From Sarcomyxa edulis (taxonomy: Eukaryota; Basidiomycota; Agaricomycetes; Agaricales; Mycenaceae): 64,000 bases of DNA. Positions 44,281 through 57,888 of this stretch are shown here, one piece after another. A program made the translations under genes and the position numbers. Within the stretch, counting starts at the first letter, position 1. Every line of letters begins with the position of its first letter. The notes beneath the pieces are model-generated. The model was not told the origin of the DNA, made no database searches, and saw only the letters and a list, made by a program, of their open reading frames with translations. The stretch lies in contig QUOL01000016.1 in assembly GCA_009761415.1 (NCBI GenBank), positions 496,001-560,000 of the forward strand, read 5' to 3'.

Positions 44281-46529
44281 TGAATACTCAATCGCAATAC
44301 CATGTCTTTGCAATTCCACCAGCTTTATTAGAGACGCTTACACCCAGGACACTTGTAAATCAACCACCCCAGCCACCTGTATCCAGAGATACCCCAGGAG
44401 CATCGATAGCACCTTCTGTCAACGGGGCAAGAGCATGTAATATTTGTCTTGGCGCCACCTTTACCGATGTGGACGAACAACGATTGCATTTCCGATCCGA
44501 TTGGCATCGATACAACGTTAAAGTACGACTGCATGGTGGAAAAGCGATAACCGAACCAGAATTTTCTCAGTTAGTTGATGGTACGCGTAATCTTTCGTCT
44601 CATTCCGGTGCAACACTCATACTATAGTTAGGCCTCGAGGACTCTATATCTGGTTCTGCATCCTCTTCGGACGAGAGTGGCTCTGATGATTCTGATGCAG
44701 TGGTTACCCTAATGAGCAAAACAAAACTAGCCACCCGATCTCCATCACCTACATCTGAGCAACGCTCTGCCCCACAGACCGCTATCACATGGTTCCATTC
44801 CCCTCCCTCCACCCAGCTGGGCATCTACAAGGCTTTGTTCCCAAAGGACCTGGAATCTAAGCACTATTTAGACGAGTTGAAAGCAATGCAGACAGGCGGT
44901 GGAGAGGAAGGCCGTAAGTGGGCTCTGTTCATGGTCGCAGGAGGGCATTTCGCAGGCGCAGTGGTGCGTGTCAGTAAGCCAGAAGATGAGGACGACGAGG
45001 ATGAAACACGCGGAAAGAAGAAGAAACCTAAACGGCCAAAACCTGATGTAGAAGTCTTGTTGCACAAGACGTTCCACCGCTATACTAGTCCGTATACATC
45101 CATCTTCATACGAATACCTTTTCGTTAAAATGTTACATTGCATTTTAGCTCGAAGAAAACAAGGAGGATCCCAATCCACTAACGACAATGCGAAAGGAAA
45201 CGCAAAGAGCGCTGGTGCCCAATTGCGAAGATACGGAGAACAGGCTCTACGTGATGTACGCACTCGGACCTTCCATTCCCTTTCGAATTGAGTTACTTAT
45301 GTCGAAGTTCAGGACATTCGAAATCTAATACTGGAATGGGCGGACGACATCCACGGCTGCGAACGAATATTTATCCGTGCGAACACGTCAAATAGGAAGA
45401 TTTTCTTGGATTACGAAGGTGCTTCGATCGCGAAAGGTGAGTTCGGGATATCCTTTCCTTGACCATACGATACTGACCGAGTTTCATAGGCGATGAACGA
45501 CTCCGGACTTTTCCATTTCCAACGCGCCGACCAGTACGTCCTCTGTATATCATTATAACTGCATTTGTTACTGACCTTTCTTAGACGCAATCAGAGCTCT
45601 CCCGATGTATTTTGGAGTTGACAAGAGTCAAAGTCTCACATTTCACAGAAGAAGCTCTTCGAGCTCAAGACGACGCCTATCTCGCTTCACTTCCAAAACC
45701 AAGACCTATCCCTGTAGTCATTGCTCCCGAGCCCGAAAAACTGAAACAACCGAAATTGTCCAAAGAACAAGAAATATACCGAGAGAAATGGTATCGACTA
45801 CTTGAAATGGTCGGTAAAGGCCGTTTGGAACCACTGAAAACATTCTGGGACAAAGAGGGATCGAACTTGGGCGGTGTTGATGCTATAATACCTGAATGGG
45901 CTGGTGAACGGCGGGCTACTTTGCTTCAAGTTTCTGCTCAGGCGGGACACGAAGAAGTTACTAAATGGCTATTGGAGGATTTACATGCCGATCCGACAAT
46001 TGATGTTCCTGTAGCCAAGCCTGGGGAGAAGGAGGACGACGAAGACGGAGATAAGTCTGATGCTTCGGATTCGCCTCCAATTAGATCAGCTGGAACACGT
46101 CGAACTGCTTATGATTTGGCTCGCAGTCGCGGTGTACGTAACGTGTTTCGGCGGTGCGCTGGGGCGCATCCAGAATGGTGGGATTGGTTCGATGCAGGGC
46201 GCGTACCGAGCGCTTTGAGTAAAGAGATGGAGGAAGAAAGGGACGAGAAGAAGAAGGTACGACGGAAGGGCCTGAAAGACAGGGTCAAAGAGCGCGAGGC
46301 CAAAGAGAGGGAAAAGGGAAAAGATAGACCCCCTCCGGCTTCGGAAACACCTCTGGCCCCAGCACCTGGACCTAAACATAAAGACATATCTGGTCCGAGG
46401 AAATTAGGCGGATCTACAGGCGCCGCGGACGGCGTAGCAGGGTTGACGCCAGAAATGAGAGCGAAAGTCGAGCGAGAGAGGAGAGCTAGAGCTGCAGAAG
46501 CCCGCCTGAAAGGTAGCGGCGGAAAATGA
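44281..46529 (+). CDS. VMS1: VMS1/ANKZF1-like peptidyl-tRNA hydrolase
   Basis: The ATG at 44281 starts MNTQSQYHVFAIPPALLETL. A C2H2 finger is in CNICLGATFTDVDEQRLHFR plus SDWHRYN. The VLRF1 domain follows: WALFMVAGGHFAGAVVRVSK, LHKTFHRYTARRKQGGSQST and SAGAQLRRYGEQALRDDIRN. The Gln in GGSQS matches the catalytic glutamine of Vms1/ANKZF1. An ankyrin-like segment (TLLQVSAQAGHEEVTKWLLE) and a long charged coiled coil end the protein. Vms1 releases stalled nascent chains from 60S subunits in ribosome quality control and protects mitochondria. Introns near 44581, 45090, 45256, 45436 and 45535 keep the frame. Confidence 0.93.
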
Positions 46530-46792
46530 TACAGGAATATCCCATAAATATCATTCAAAGGATTACTGTCCGTCCATTCTCGTAATTACGCGTAAAGTTA
46601 CTTCTTCTCTAGGTGGAACGCGATTATGCACGTGATGTGACATATCTCCAGAACGTAACATCATTTTGCAATTTCAACCCAACTTTCGACCCTAACTCTT
46701 GGTACCCATCTTACTCGAAGTCCTTCCTCAAGTATTCAAGCTTACACTTGGCATCTCCAGTATCACCTACACCTCTCAAACCTCATGCCAAA

Positions 46793-47821
46793 ATGCCTAA
46801 CAACCGACAAACGCCCAAGATGCAAAATGTCCTGGAACTCTCCAAAGTCACTATAAATCAGCTGAAATGTGAATGGCAATATGAACATAGTCATATGTGT
46901 CCTGCAATTTTGAACTGCTGGATGGCTCTGAGACAGGTAGCAAAATCTATTAATAGCAAAATAAGAGCTAATCTGCATTTTAGCATCTATCTCAGCACTG
47001 CCAACGTGCTCGCCACACAAAGGTCAGTCTATACCATTCTATGTCTTATTGGCTATTTCATCCTATGTATACAGGACTATACATACCAATGCAATCTTCC
47101 AAATTGTTCTGGTCAATATCATACATCGGTAAAATCATTACAGGAGCATATTGATCAAAGTCATATGTCACGGATATCTCTTCCATGTCCTATAAAGGGT
47201 GATTTATTTCTCCCTCAGCATCCTGAATCACTTCCAGTCACATACTAATTCTCTCATAAATTGTCAGATTGTCCTTCCGAACCATTTTCAATCATCCATC
47301 AGACACACTTAGAACATCACTTCAAGTTATGTCATATGGACATTGACATTGACAATTTCACTCTCCTGAAACCAGCAAGACAACCATATCATCCATCCAG
47401 CATTCCACCACTTCCGACACTCCCTTCCAAAACAATCCCTTCATTTCAAAACATACTTCCTATCATAAAGTCCACTACACACTCATCAACATCTACCCAG
47501 GCTCATATTGATTCTCCCATGAAACACCGATGGACACGTATGGATGCTCAGGATGATGAAAAGCCGCCTAAAGACCACATGCAGTTTGATGACCTTGCCC
47601 CATTTCCACAACAATACCCCGGTGAAGGCCAATTTCAGGAATTCATCATCCATGCTATACCTCCCATGGTGGCCATCAATCTCCTTTCCTGTCCACCACC
47701 AATATCACTCAAAATATCAAGGGATCATATACCACCAATCAGCATACATTATGATGTTTTTGCAAAGAGAGTTGAAAGGTTGGAGGAAGGAGCAGTGTTG
47801 AACTTGGGACCGCACATTTGA
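46793..47821 (+). CDS. Hypothetical zinc-finger-like protein, structure uncertain
   Basis: From an ATG near 46793 (MPNNRQTPKMQNVLE), exons seem to join at WMALRQ-HLSQHCQRARHTK-DYTYQCNLP. A C2H2-like motif reads CNLPNCSGQYHTSVKSLQEH plus IDQSH. A second Cys/His cluster reads CPSEPFSIIHQTHLEHHF plus KLCH. Between them the frame changes near 47240 and I cannot find a clean intron, so the gene may be broken there. The last part is Pro/Ser-rich and ends GAVLNLGPHI. The stretch is richer in A+T than its neighbours, which suggests separate origin or relaxed selection. Function unknown. Confidence 0.45.
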
Positions 47822-48088
47822 TCTTATTCTATACCAGTACAAGTGAAACAATCACATAATTATCATAAGAGCGACTGAGCACACAACTGGTGCCTGAGCT
47901 TCGATCCGCGCGCCTGGCAAAGATTTCGTCGGCGATTGTTTGTAGCAGACGAAGTTGCCAAACACTGAAGCCACCGGCGGAAGGGATCGGAGTCTCGGAG
48001 TCTGAACTCTAAAACCACCAATCCACGATCGTTCGAAAAATTCTTCCTCATCCACCACCGACTTCATCGACGACCGCCGACAAACGCA

Positions 48089-48624
48089 ATGGCCCCTACC
48101 AAGAAATCTAAAGCCACCAAGTCCACCGAGTCTATCTCGGCCAGACTCGCCCTCGTCGTCAAGTCGGGAAAGTACACCTTGGGGTACAAATCTGCCCTCA
48201 AGCAGATGCGCAATGGGAAAGGTCAGCATCTTTCATACGATCGTCTCTCGGGGACTGGAGCGTGAGGCTGAGAAGGTCCCTTGAACTGACTTTGCCCTCT
48301 TTGCTCTCCCTTCCCTCTTTGTTGTCCGTGAACGTTGTCCTCAATCACAGCCAAGCTCGTCTTGATCGCCGGTAATTGCCCTCCCCTTCGCAAATCCGAG
48401 CTTGAGTACTACGCCATGCTCTCAAAAACCACCGTTCATCACTTCTCTGGTACCAATGTCGCACTCGGTACCGCTGCTGGAAAGCTCTTCCGCGTCGGGT
48501 ATGTCCTTTTCATGTTCTCTGCAACTTTTCCCTTCTCTGACGAAATTTTCATCGTAGTGTGATGACAGTCTCTGACCAAGGAGACTCCGACTTGCTCAAC
48601 TTCGCTGAGGGCAACGCTGCATAA
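48089..48624 (+). CDS. RPL30: Ribosomal protein eL30 (60S L30)
   Basis: Exons 48089-48221, 48351-48498 and 48558-48624 give exactly 116 codons (115 residues), the usual eL30 length. The protein starts [20 protein letters not shown] and has [40 protein letters not shown] and [12 protein letters not shown]. It is a small L7Ae-fold protein of the large subunit. In yeast it binds its own transcript to limit splicing. The first intron (129 nt) is longer than most here, as is common in fungal ribosomal protein genes. Confidence 0.96.
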
Positions 48625-48846
48625 ACGTGTTTCGATGGGGACTGGTTTATGTTTAGTCATGGTGGTACTTCTACCGTATGCACATTGCTAGTAGATTTCG
48701 GTGCGCGTTAGGTCATCGTTAATCAATCATGATTCTATGGGGTTCTCTTCAGTTGTGATTATTTGAAATGAACTTTTTGCGACAAATCAATGCGACCTGT
48801 TCCCATCCATTCTTGTGGCTCTGAACATGTACGTCGAAACGCCTGG

Positions 48847-50495
48847 TCATCGAGTTTGCATCCACTCATTGACTATTCTGATTTCGTCGTCCGTTGGCGG
48901 AGAAGCCTCCTTGCACGACGTCCCGAGGTTGAGTTTATATTCCTTTTCCAACTGACTCCGCAGTAGACTTGGCGAAAATTCCAACAGATCTGCGAAAGGG
49001 AGAAGGAGACGGAACATCTTCCATACAGCGGCAGGATCTCCGGTTCTTAATGCTAAGTAATAAAGGGAGAGATTAATCCGAGTCAGGATGCCTTGACGAT
49101 GAACCGATCTCACCTCGACGTCTCAATACCAAGAATTCTACTTTGCCTATTGCTCTTAGGTCAGATTGGCGTCTGAGGAGAATTTGATGCTCACCTCTTG
49201 GGAGCAACACTCCTTGGTCTTCTTTAGGCGGATTGATGAGCTAAAATGCAAGTTGAGTTCAGCCCATACCAAATGTTGTTGACATTTGAGCGCTTACGAC
49301 ATAATCCGCTTGTGGGTTGTATTTGAGGCATGAGAGTTGGTGAAGCAATGCGGGCGACCACTTGAAAGGAGGTTCAGGGGCAGGAAACATATCATGACTG
49401 TCGTCTTTCTCGGGCGGTTTTTCAGCCTCGAGAGCCTCTTCGAAGGGTCTCCCGCAGGTTTTCTTATGTGGCAGGGGGATTCCATTCTTCCAATCTTCAA
49501 GTTGACATTCACTGAGATACCGTCAGCGCTCACGAACTGCTATAGAATATAATAAATCTTCTACACACCGAGAGCAGTAACGGACGTTACGGCCAATTGT
49601 CTTGCACTTCGAACAAGCCTTGAATTCCTGTCCCTTTGGTAACCGCGATGCATCTTTGCCGCAGTTCCAGCAGCCATATACACCTTCTTTGTGTCGATCT
49701 TTGAACACCTCATGGACACGAAGAGCTGCACGAGCCTCTGACTTTGGCAACACTTTGACGGCTTCTCGTAGGACTTTCGTGTCTTTAGCTGTATGACGTG
49801 CAAGTTTACCCAATATGTAGGTCTCCTCTCTTCCGTACTGTGGAAGATGTCTCAGGTTTGATAGCTGGCTCATACATGCGAAATTGGAGACTCACAAAAG
49901 CCAGGAGGGTATTCCAGACCGTCAAGGTCAGAAAATAACACCGCTCCATACGAGGTATCGCTGCTAAAGGATCGTCTTGGCCAATCACCTTGTCCACTTT
50001 GTCATGCGAAATATAAATCGGTTCTGCAATCTTGCCCTCAAGATGGTTCGGCATTAATTTAGAGACCATATCGATGAATCCCTGCCCGTTGTTGCCAGAG
50101 AGAGCATTGACAGTAACATCAGGACACCATTTTCTTCTTTCCTCCATATCAGGGCTTGCAACAGAAGTCCTACATATCGCTTCAAGGACGAGCTTGTCTC
50201 GCCTCTGTGTCGGCAACGCCTTCCACTTTTGTTCAAAGTCATCCGTGGCAAATTGCCGTGATGCATAATCGCAAAGATCTGTTTGGAGTTTGCAGATTTC
50301 TCTTGCCATGCCGGCTTTCGCAACTTGTACTTGGGGGAGCATGGTCATCATCATCTGGGTGTGTTGGGGCCCCATGATGACCGAGAGAGGTTGGGCGTAA
50401 CGTGGTGTACGTCCGAAGGTGGATTCAAGCTCCTCATCCCAACTGGCGTTCCACCCAACAGGATCGAGAGTCATATCTGGACGTGATTGTGCCAT
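48847..50495 (-). CDS. MYND-type zinc finger protein
   Basis: I chose the ATG at 50495 (MAQSRPDMTLDPVGWNASWD); an upstream in-frame ATG at 50642 adds a low-complexity lead. The N-terminal 260 residues are helical and of unknown role. The MYND finger follows: CWNCGKDASRLP, then CSKCKTIGRNVRYCSRECQL, then a His-Lys-Lys-Thr-Cys-Gly end. The second half continues FKWSPALLHQLSCLKY and ends RIVNEWMQTR. MYND fingers bind proline-rich peptides in partner proteins. Many Agaricomycete MYND proteins of this kind have no known function. Confidence 0.78.
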
Positions 50496-50829
50496 TTGTT
50501 TGATGAGAAGGGGAAGATGGATAGGAGAATGAGACGTTCGAGTTCGAGTTGAACGTCTAACATTGCCATTCCCAAAATGGCATGCATGGATTTTCTCCAC
50601 GTGCGATCGATCGGACGGCACCCACTGACGCCCACAGTTCATATCGTATCTACCTACTCACTTGAATTGAAGCGCTCTGCTCCGACTCGCTACTGACATA
50701 TTCGAAAGGGCTTGCTGATCATAAATCCAGACATTCGTGCTTTTGATTAAAGGAATAGTGGAGGTAAAAACGAATCCGAGTCGACGCATTTTTGACGCAT
50801 TTACAGGTGCAGCGCTGAGCCAGATAAGT

Positions 50830-52990
50830 ATGGTCGCTACTATCGTTACCTCGTTCTTCGCGTGGGTTGTTGGTCTACTCATTACGATCTCTACTCGACT
50901 CGATGGAAGTGCGCTCCTCCAGACGTGGCCGACGTTCCAAGTCTCAGATAACCCTCCGGGGGCGGTGGGAAGGTCGATAACACCAGAGCTCTCGGCCTTC
51001 ATTGAGCGCAACCTTGCGCCCTGGAATATTTCTGGTATTGCCGTAGCTGTTGTGCGTAGAGATGGGACTGCAAGTGTTTCTGTCGAGATGGATGGATGGG
51101 GCAATAAATCGGAGACAGGCGATAAGATGACTCCAGACGTATGTAGACGCAGTGCTTTGTTTCATTTGTCCCCTTCGTGTTGATTCCGGACTGACAGACG
51201 CTCTTCCATATTGCGTCTTGTTCCAAAGCGTTCCTAGCCAGCGCTATGGGGATCTTGATGGATGATTATACCACGGGGAAAAATTCGACCCCACTTCCGC
51301 CTGGGGTTGGAGCGTTCAATTGGGAGACTAAGATTAAGGATGTTTTACCTGGTTGGGCACTGCTGGATACGTGGGCTACCGAGAAGGTCAATATTCGAGA
51401 TATTCTAGGCCATGTCTCTGGGCTTCCCAGGTGAGTCTTTACGCGCCTCCATTTTGCATTCGATGCTGACGGGATGTACACCAGACACGATTACTCCTTC
51501 AGTCCCACGGATAGCCCTGAAGATGTTGTTAGCCGCATGAAATATCTCCATCCTATCTTTGAGCTTCGGCAGAAATGGTCTTACAACAACCAGGTATGTG
51601 TTCCACTTCCAATGCGAGTTGTTATGAACTTGACTTCATTACTAGATGTATTTACTGGGATCGCATATCATCTCCACGTTATCAGGGCTCTCTTACATGT
51701 CTTTTGTAAAGGATCGTATCTTCGATCCGCTGAATATGAGCACGACAACATTCTCCCCCAGCGAAGCAGTATCATCAGGGAATATGACTCAATCTTGGAC
51801 CAAAAATGGGAGAAGAATTCCAGAGTGGGCTACTGATGAAGCTATGCAGCTCAATGCTGGAGCTGCAGGTATCATTTCAAGCGTAGCTGATCTGGTCAGT
51901 GATTACTTTACTTTGGAGTCACCCGTCGACTGATGAGATGCGTGTACAGACCAAGTGGATAACGCTATTACTGAACTCTGGGGTCGATCCGGATACGAAT
52001 AAAACAATCGTTCCTTTGGCGACTTTCGAAGCAATGACGACTGCTTATAGTATTATGAATGGTGTGGCTCCGCACCAAAATGCATCGATGGTGGGCCCTT
52101 CGTCGTCTATTGTGGGCTACGGTATGGGATGGGTCCGACAGTCTTACCTTGGCCATGAGGTATGTCCTTCCCACGAATCTACATATGTCATATTTTATTG
52201 TACCGATTGCGATACTGGAAGGTTCTGGGGCATAATGGAGGCGCGCCGGGTTTCGGGGCTTTAGTCGCGCTACTCCCTTCAGACGGTCTAGGGACAGTCG
52301 TTTTGGTGAACGCTGATGATAAAGACGGACATATGAGTACAGTGACGAATCGAATCATCGTGGAAGCGTTGAATTTACATCCTTCGGAAGGAGAGCTGGT
52401 GCCTCTTGGGATTATAGATGGCGATAAGTCGGTGCTATACTCTACGATAGCTGGAATGACACACTGATAGCATTTCTCACAGAAGAAGACATACTGCATA
52501 CACCCACGATGACGGCCCTTCATGGACGCCTATTCCCCTATCAGAGTACTCCGGTATTTATAGCAATCCAGGATACAATAGCATCACTCTCTGCGGCGTA
52601 CCTTACAACAACTCAAGCGGCAACTCTCACTGCAGTCAGCTGATAGTTGATTTTGCTGCTGTAGACAACGCAACTGGCCGCTTTCTACATAACGATGTCA
52701 GGCCACTGCAGCTGGTTGCTACATGGCGGAATGTATGGACTTCCCATCTGCGTCTCGTTCATACGGGAGGAAACCTGTTTGGTGTGGAGATAACTAGTTT
52801 GTACCCGCAAGGATACGGAGCTGACACTACTCCTTTCGAGACTGTGGAGATAGGTGCCGAACCGGAGGGCATGGGTGAGTTCGTTGTGAAGGATGGCAAG
52901 GTTGTGGGCTTGGGGATCAAAATCGCAGAAACGAAAACGACAGGTCCTATCGAGGATCGGGTGGATGTATGGTTCACGAAGGATATGTAG
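50830..52990 (+). CDS. Beta-lactamase-fold serine hydrolase
   Basis: The ATG at 50830 starts a hydrophobic lead (MVATIVTSFFAWVVGLLITI), a signal peptide or anchor. The class C beta-lactamase-type motifs are present: SxxK as FHIASCSKAFLAS, YxN as KWSYNNQMYLLG and HxG as LGHNGGAPGFGALVALL. Between them are NIRDILGHVSGLPRHDYSF and AAGIISSVADLTKWITLLLN. A C-terminal beta domain ends EDRVDVWFTKDM. About nine exons keep the frame, including a shift across an intron near 52465. Fungal members are esterases or amidases rather than antibiotic enzymes; the substrate is unknown. Confidence 0.85.
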
Positions 52991-53277
52991 TTAGGATTCG
53001 TTGTAGTACCTGCTGTACTCGCTGTGATAATTTCTACGCGTGCATGTACGCGTCACGCGTCGTTGAGTTAATGACTGTATTTGGTCTGGTTGATGATACG
53101 CTTCGCGCTTGTGGCGCGGGTTTGCCAGTGTGCCTCACGGAATCTTCATCGACTTCATCTTACCTTCGTACCTCCCGCCTCTTTCTCTCTCAAAGATACA
53201 CACAACAATCAAAGATCTAGAGATCTTTCTTATATCTCATATTCATACCACCGTGCCCATTCATTCAATCTATCGAC

Positions 53278-56200
53278 ATGTCATCTCCTACGAAGGAAAA
53301 CGTCCCAGCACGCAGGTGACGCCAACCTCATTGCTCGTTTACACGCGTCACACTCATTGAATTCTGGGCTTTGATCTTGTAGAGAAAGATCTGATATGCC
53401 ATCAGAGCCAGCGACCAAGAAACGCAAGCTCGGCCCCTCTCCATCGTTCAGCTCTCAACCCGTACAACAGTCGTTTGCAGAGGTGCTTGAGCGTTTGAAA
53501 GAGGAATCTGGCGACAGCGTCGGTGAGATGACATTCATGGTCTGGTGTATGACTCTTGAACTGAAGGGACTATGGGATGGTAGATGCGGAAGGGGGATCT
53601 GATAGTTGGGCGCGCCCAGCACTCTCTCCCATCAATGAGAAGAACGACAATATCAGTGCGTGGCTGCTATTGCTGGTGGCAGACACTACCTGCTCACATC
53701 TACATCCTCCAGTTTTCCAACAGATCGACGTCGAAGAGTCAGTTGATCAGGGTACTGGTGCAGTTACCTTGCGAATGTATGGTGTAACAGAAGTGCGTTA
53801 CATCTCAATTTTGACTCAAAAAACTAGTCTCATATCACGAGTACAGGCTGGCCACAGCGTCTTAGCTCACGTCACTGATTTCCAACCCTACTTCTATATC
53901 CCTGTTCCCCGAGGTTTCACAACCGACGACCTAAATCCTTTTGTCGACTACCTCAACGTTAGTCCAATAGGAGCGCGTCAATTATGTTCAGTGCTGACGA
54001 CCCATCCCAGAACCAAATTTATGCAGGAATAGTCCGGAAAGTGGAATATGCAAAAAAGCGTAGCTTGTGGGGTTACATGGGCGATGATTGGGTCCAATTC
54101 ATCAAGATCACCGTCCTTGACCCAAGAAGTCTGCCTAAAGTCCGAGATACGTGAATCCCTAAAACATTGTTCATTCAAACCTGGCTGATAGTTTTGCTTG
54201 TGGTGATTACGCCTATTCGAAAAAGGCGAATGCACTTTCCAAGGGCTCTTTGAAGGACCCGTGCCTACATTTGAGAGCAATATCGCCTATACTTTGAGAT
54301 TCATGATCGATACGAAAGTAGGTCCTGGTTCTGGTCCTCTCATTTCGCTATTGATAGATTGGTGTTAGGTGGTAGGAATGAATTGGATTGAAGTACCAGC
54401 GGGGAAATACAACATACTCTCCGACTCTGCCAAACGGTCTCATTGTCAAATCGAGTTTAGCGTCAGGTGGATACATATCTCTCGCATTGCGTTCGCGTTT
54501 CTTGTCTGCTGAGACACTTGACTTCCAGATACGATGGCTTCATATCGCATGCCCCAGAAGGAAATTGGTCGAAAATTGCCCCGTTAAGAATTCTCAGTTT
54601 CGATATCGAATGCGCGGGCAGAAAAGGTATATTCCCAGAAGCTCAGATAGATCCCGTCATCCAGATCGCCAACATGGTCACACGGCAAGGTTTGTATTTG
54701 ATCTTACCTCTAAGAAGACAATACTGAAATAAATCCGTCATCAGGGGAGCAGAAACCGTTCATTAGGAACATCTTTACTCTCAATTCATGTTCCAATATC
54801 GTGGGATCGCAAGTTCTTTCGTTCAACAATGAAGCCAAGATGCTTCACGCCTGGAGAGACTTTGTCGAAGAGGTCGATCCCGATGTTGTTATTGGTTATA
54901 ACATTGCAGGATTTGATTTTCCATACCTGCTCGACCGAGCAAAGGCTCTCAAAGCAAATCAATTCCCTTTTCTGGGAAAGCTGAAAAGTATGTGTTCTAT
55001 GATACATCTCTTCGACTCCACGATTGACCTGCAAGTCTCATTTCAGACATCAAAACCGAGACAAAGGATACCCACTTTTCTTCGAAAGCCTACGGACAGC
55101 GTATTTCCAAAGAGACTCCACTGGACGGACGGCTACAACTGGATGTTCTGCAATTCATGCAACGCGAACATAAGCTTCGTAGTTATACCTTGAATTCCGT
55201 TTGCGCGCAATTCTTGGGCGAACAGAAAGAAGATGTCCATCACTCCGTGATCACAGAACTCCAGAATGGTACTCCTGAGTCCCGTCGACGACTTGCTGTA
55301 TACTGCCTCAAGGTTCGTATTCTATCTGTCTTCTCATTCTCTTTACTTCTGTTGCTGATATAACATAGGATGCATACCTGCCACAACGATTACTGGACAA
55401 GTTGATGTGTTTTGTCAACTACGTGGAGATGTCCCGCGTGACAGGCGTGCCCTTCAATTACTTGCTATCTCGAGGACAATCTATCAAAGTCCTGTCGCAG
55501 CTTTTCCGTAAAGCCAATGAAGAGGGATACGTCGTGCCCGCTTTCAAAGGAGAGGGTATGTTTTTACTCTTATCAGATTCTTTCAATCTAGCATTTATAT
55601 TTGTGTCTACAGGATCCGACGAGCAGTACGAGGGTGCCACAGTCATCGAGCCCAAGAAGGGTTATTACGATGTTCCTATCGCCACTCTAGATTTCAGTTC
55701 CCTTTATCCGTCTATCATGATGGCACATAATCTTTGCTACACATCCTTATTGGATAAAGCCACTGTGCAACGACTCAACCTCGTGAAAGATGTCGATTAC
55801 ATTCAGACTCCCAATAACGGTGCGTACGGCCTGTGTCACCATGAGACATAGTCATGACGGCCTCTTCTTCTAGATTTATTCGTAACCGCTTCAAGACGTA
55901 AAGGTCTTCTGCCTACCGTCCTCGAAGATTTGATATCAGCTCGTAAACGAGCCAAGGCCGATCTGAAGAAGGAAACAGACCCTTTCAAACGTGCTGTTTT
56001 AGACGGTCGACAGCTTGCTCTCAAGGTCAGTGAAGCGCTTGGGCGACTGAGATCGTGATTTACAAGAGTGTTCTCGCATATAGATCAGTGCCAACTCGGT
56101 GTACGGCTTCACGGGTGCGACCATTGGGAAACTTCCTTGCCTAGCCATCTCATCGAGTGTCACTTCATATGGTCGACAGATGATCGAGAAGACCAAGCAG

Positions 56201-57888
56201 GTGAGTTGGTTGGCGGCGTTTACATTTTTCGAACAGGTTTTTTGAGTGCCATGTCGTATCTATAGGAAGTCGAGTCGGAATACTCTATCGCCAATGGCCA
56301 CTCACACAACGCAGAAGTCATATATGGTGATACAGACTCTGTCATGGTGAAGTTCGGTCCCACAGATCTAGACAAGGTCATGCAGATGGGTAAATTGGAT
56401 TTCGCTCATCCTCCCATAAGATCCAACCGTATCTCATTAGTTCTCTTTACAGGAAGCGAAGCTGCTGACTTCGTATCAGCGAAATTTATCAAACCCATAA
56501 AGTTGGAATTCGAGAAGGTGTATTTCCCGTATCTACTCATCAGCAAGAAGCGATACGCTGGTCTTTACTGGACCAATCCCAAGAAGTATGATAAGATGGA
56601 TTCCAAGGGTATCGAGGTCAGTTGCTTGTCTATGTTAATCGTGTCTCTGATAAGAGCAATGCGACGATAGACTGTGCGGCGAGATAATTGTCGGCTTGTT
56701 TCGACGGTCATTGAGACATGTTTGCACAAGATGCTGATCGATAGAGACGTTAAAGGCGCGGAAGAGTAAGTTTTGTATTTTCATCATATCTGTGATTCAC
56801 TCTGTTGACCTAAACTTAGTTACACAAAGCAGACAATTTCCGATCTTCTCCAGAATAAGGTCGACATGTCGCAGCTTGTTATCACCAAGGCACTTTCGAA
56901 GACTGGTGGGTCTATGATCACAATGGCAGCGGGTCATTACTGATCCTGATGGTCCTGCTAGATTATGCAGGAAAGCAGGCGCATGTGGAACTTGCGGAGC
57001 GAATGAAGATACGAGATGCTGGTACGTTTCAGTTCGGCTGTCTCCCAGCTATTGCTGATTCTCTCCATGCACAGGTTCTGCTCCCGCATTGGGTGATCGT
57101 GTAGCGTATGTCATTATCAAAGGCATCAAAGGCAGGCAGTTGTCGACTTCTTCATGCATTCATACCGTCTTGACAGTCATTACCACAGGTGCTGCTGCGT
57201 ACGAAAAGTCCGAGGATCCACTATATGTACTAGAAAACAACATCCCTATCGACACAAAATATTATCTGGAAAACCAGCTTTCAAAACCGCTCATGAGGAT
57301 TTTTGAGCCTATTCTTGGCGAGAAAGCTTCATCTCTATGTAAGTCCATCCTCCCAATCTGCTTGACTCGTTCAACCTATGTTATTTATCTAGTATCTGGC
57401 GACCATACGAGGACTATCCAGATCGCTACACCTACAGTTGGTGGTTTGATGAAGTTTGCCGTAAAAACAGTCACTTGCCTAGGGTGTAAGACACCTTTGC
57501 GAACAAACAACAGTGTCAAAAGTACTTTCCCCGCAACCGTCGCGTCGTGTTCGGATCACTGATTAGATCTCATAGATGGTGCTGTTTGCAAAAATTGCCG
57601 CCCTCGGATGGGGGAATTGTATCAAAAACAAGTATCGACCACCTCCGACTTACAAGTCCGTTTCTCGAGGCTGTGGACACAGTGCCAACGTTGTCAGGGA
57701 TCTCTCCATCAGGTAAGTTCAACAGAAAATGCTACCGCTATGATGTGACCTCAACTAAATGATGATTCTCCCAGGATGTCTTGTGTACGAGTAAAGATTG
57801 CCCCATATTCTACATGAGGAAAAAAGCGCAGAAAGATGTCGAAGATGCCGATGCCATTTTACAGCGTTTTGACGGTGATGTATGGTAA
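53278..57888 (+). CDS. POL3: DNA polymerase delta catalytic subunit
   Basis: The ATG at 53278 starts [20 protein letters not shown]. More than 15 exons encode a B-family polymerase with proofreading. Exo I is [12 protein letters not shown]; the Exo II region is [20 protein letters not shown]. Polymerase motif A is [19 protein letters not shown], motif B lies in [19 protein letters not shown] and motif C is [13 protein letters not shown]. The C-terminus carries CysA (CLGCKTPLR, then CKNCRPRM) and CysB ([19 protein letters not shown]), the second of which holds an Fe-S cluster. It replicates mainly the lagging strand. Near 54150-54226 the frame needs an unusual solution, described in the findings. 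The last residues are RFDGDVW. Confidence 0.95.

Noticed and set aside
50830..52990. Antibiotic-resistance beta-lactamase
   Set aside because: The SxxK/YxN/HxG motifs fit the fold, but fungal members of this type are hydrolases of other substrates and nothing here points to drug resistance.
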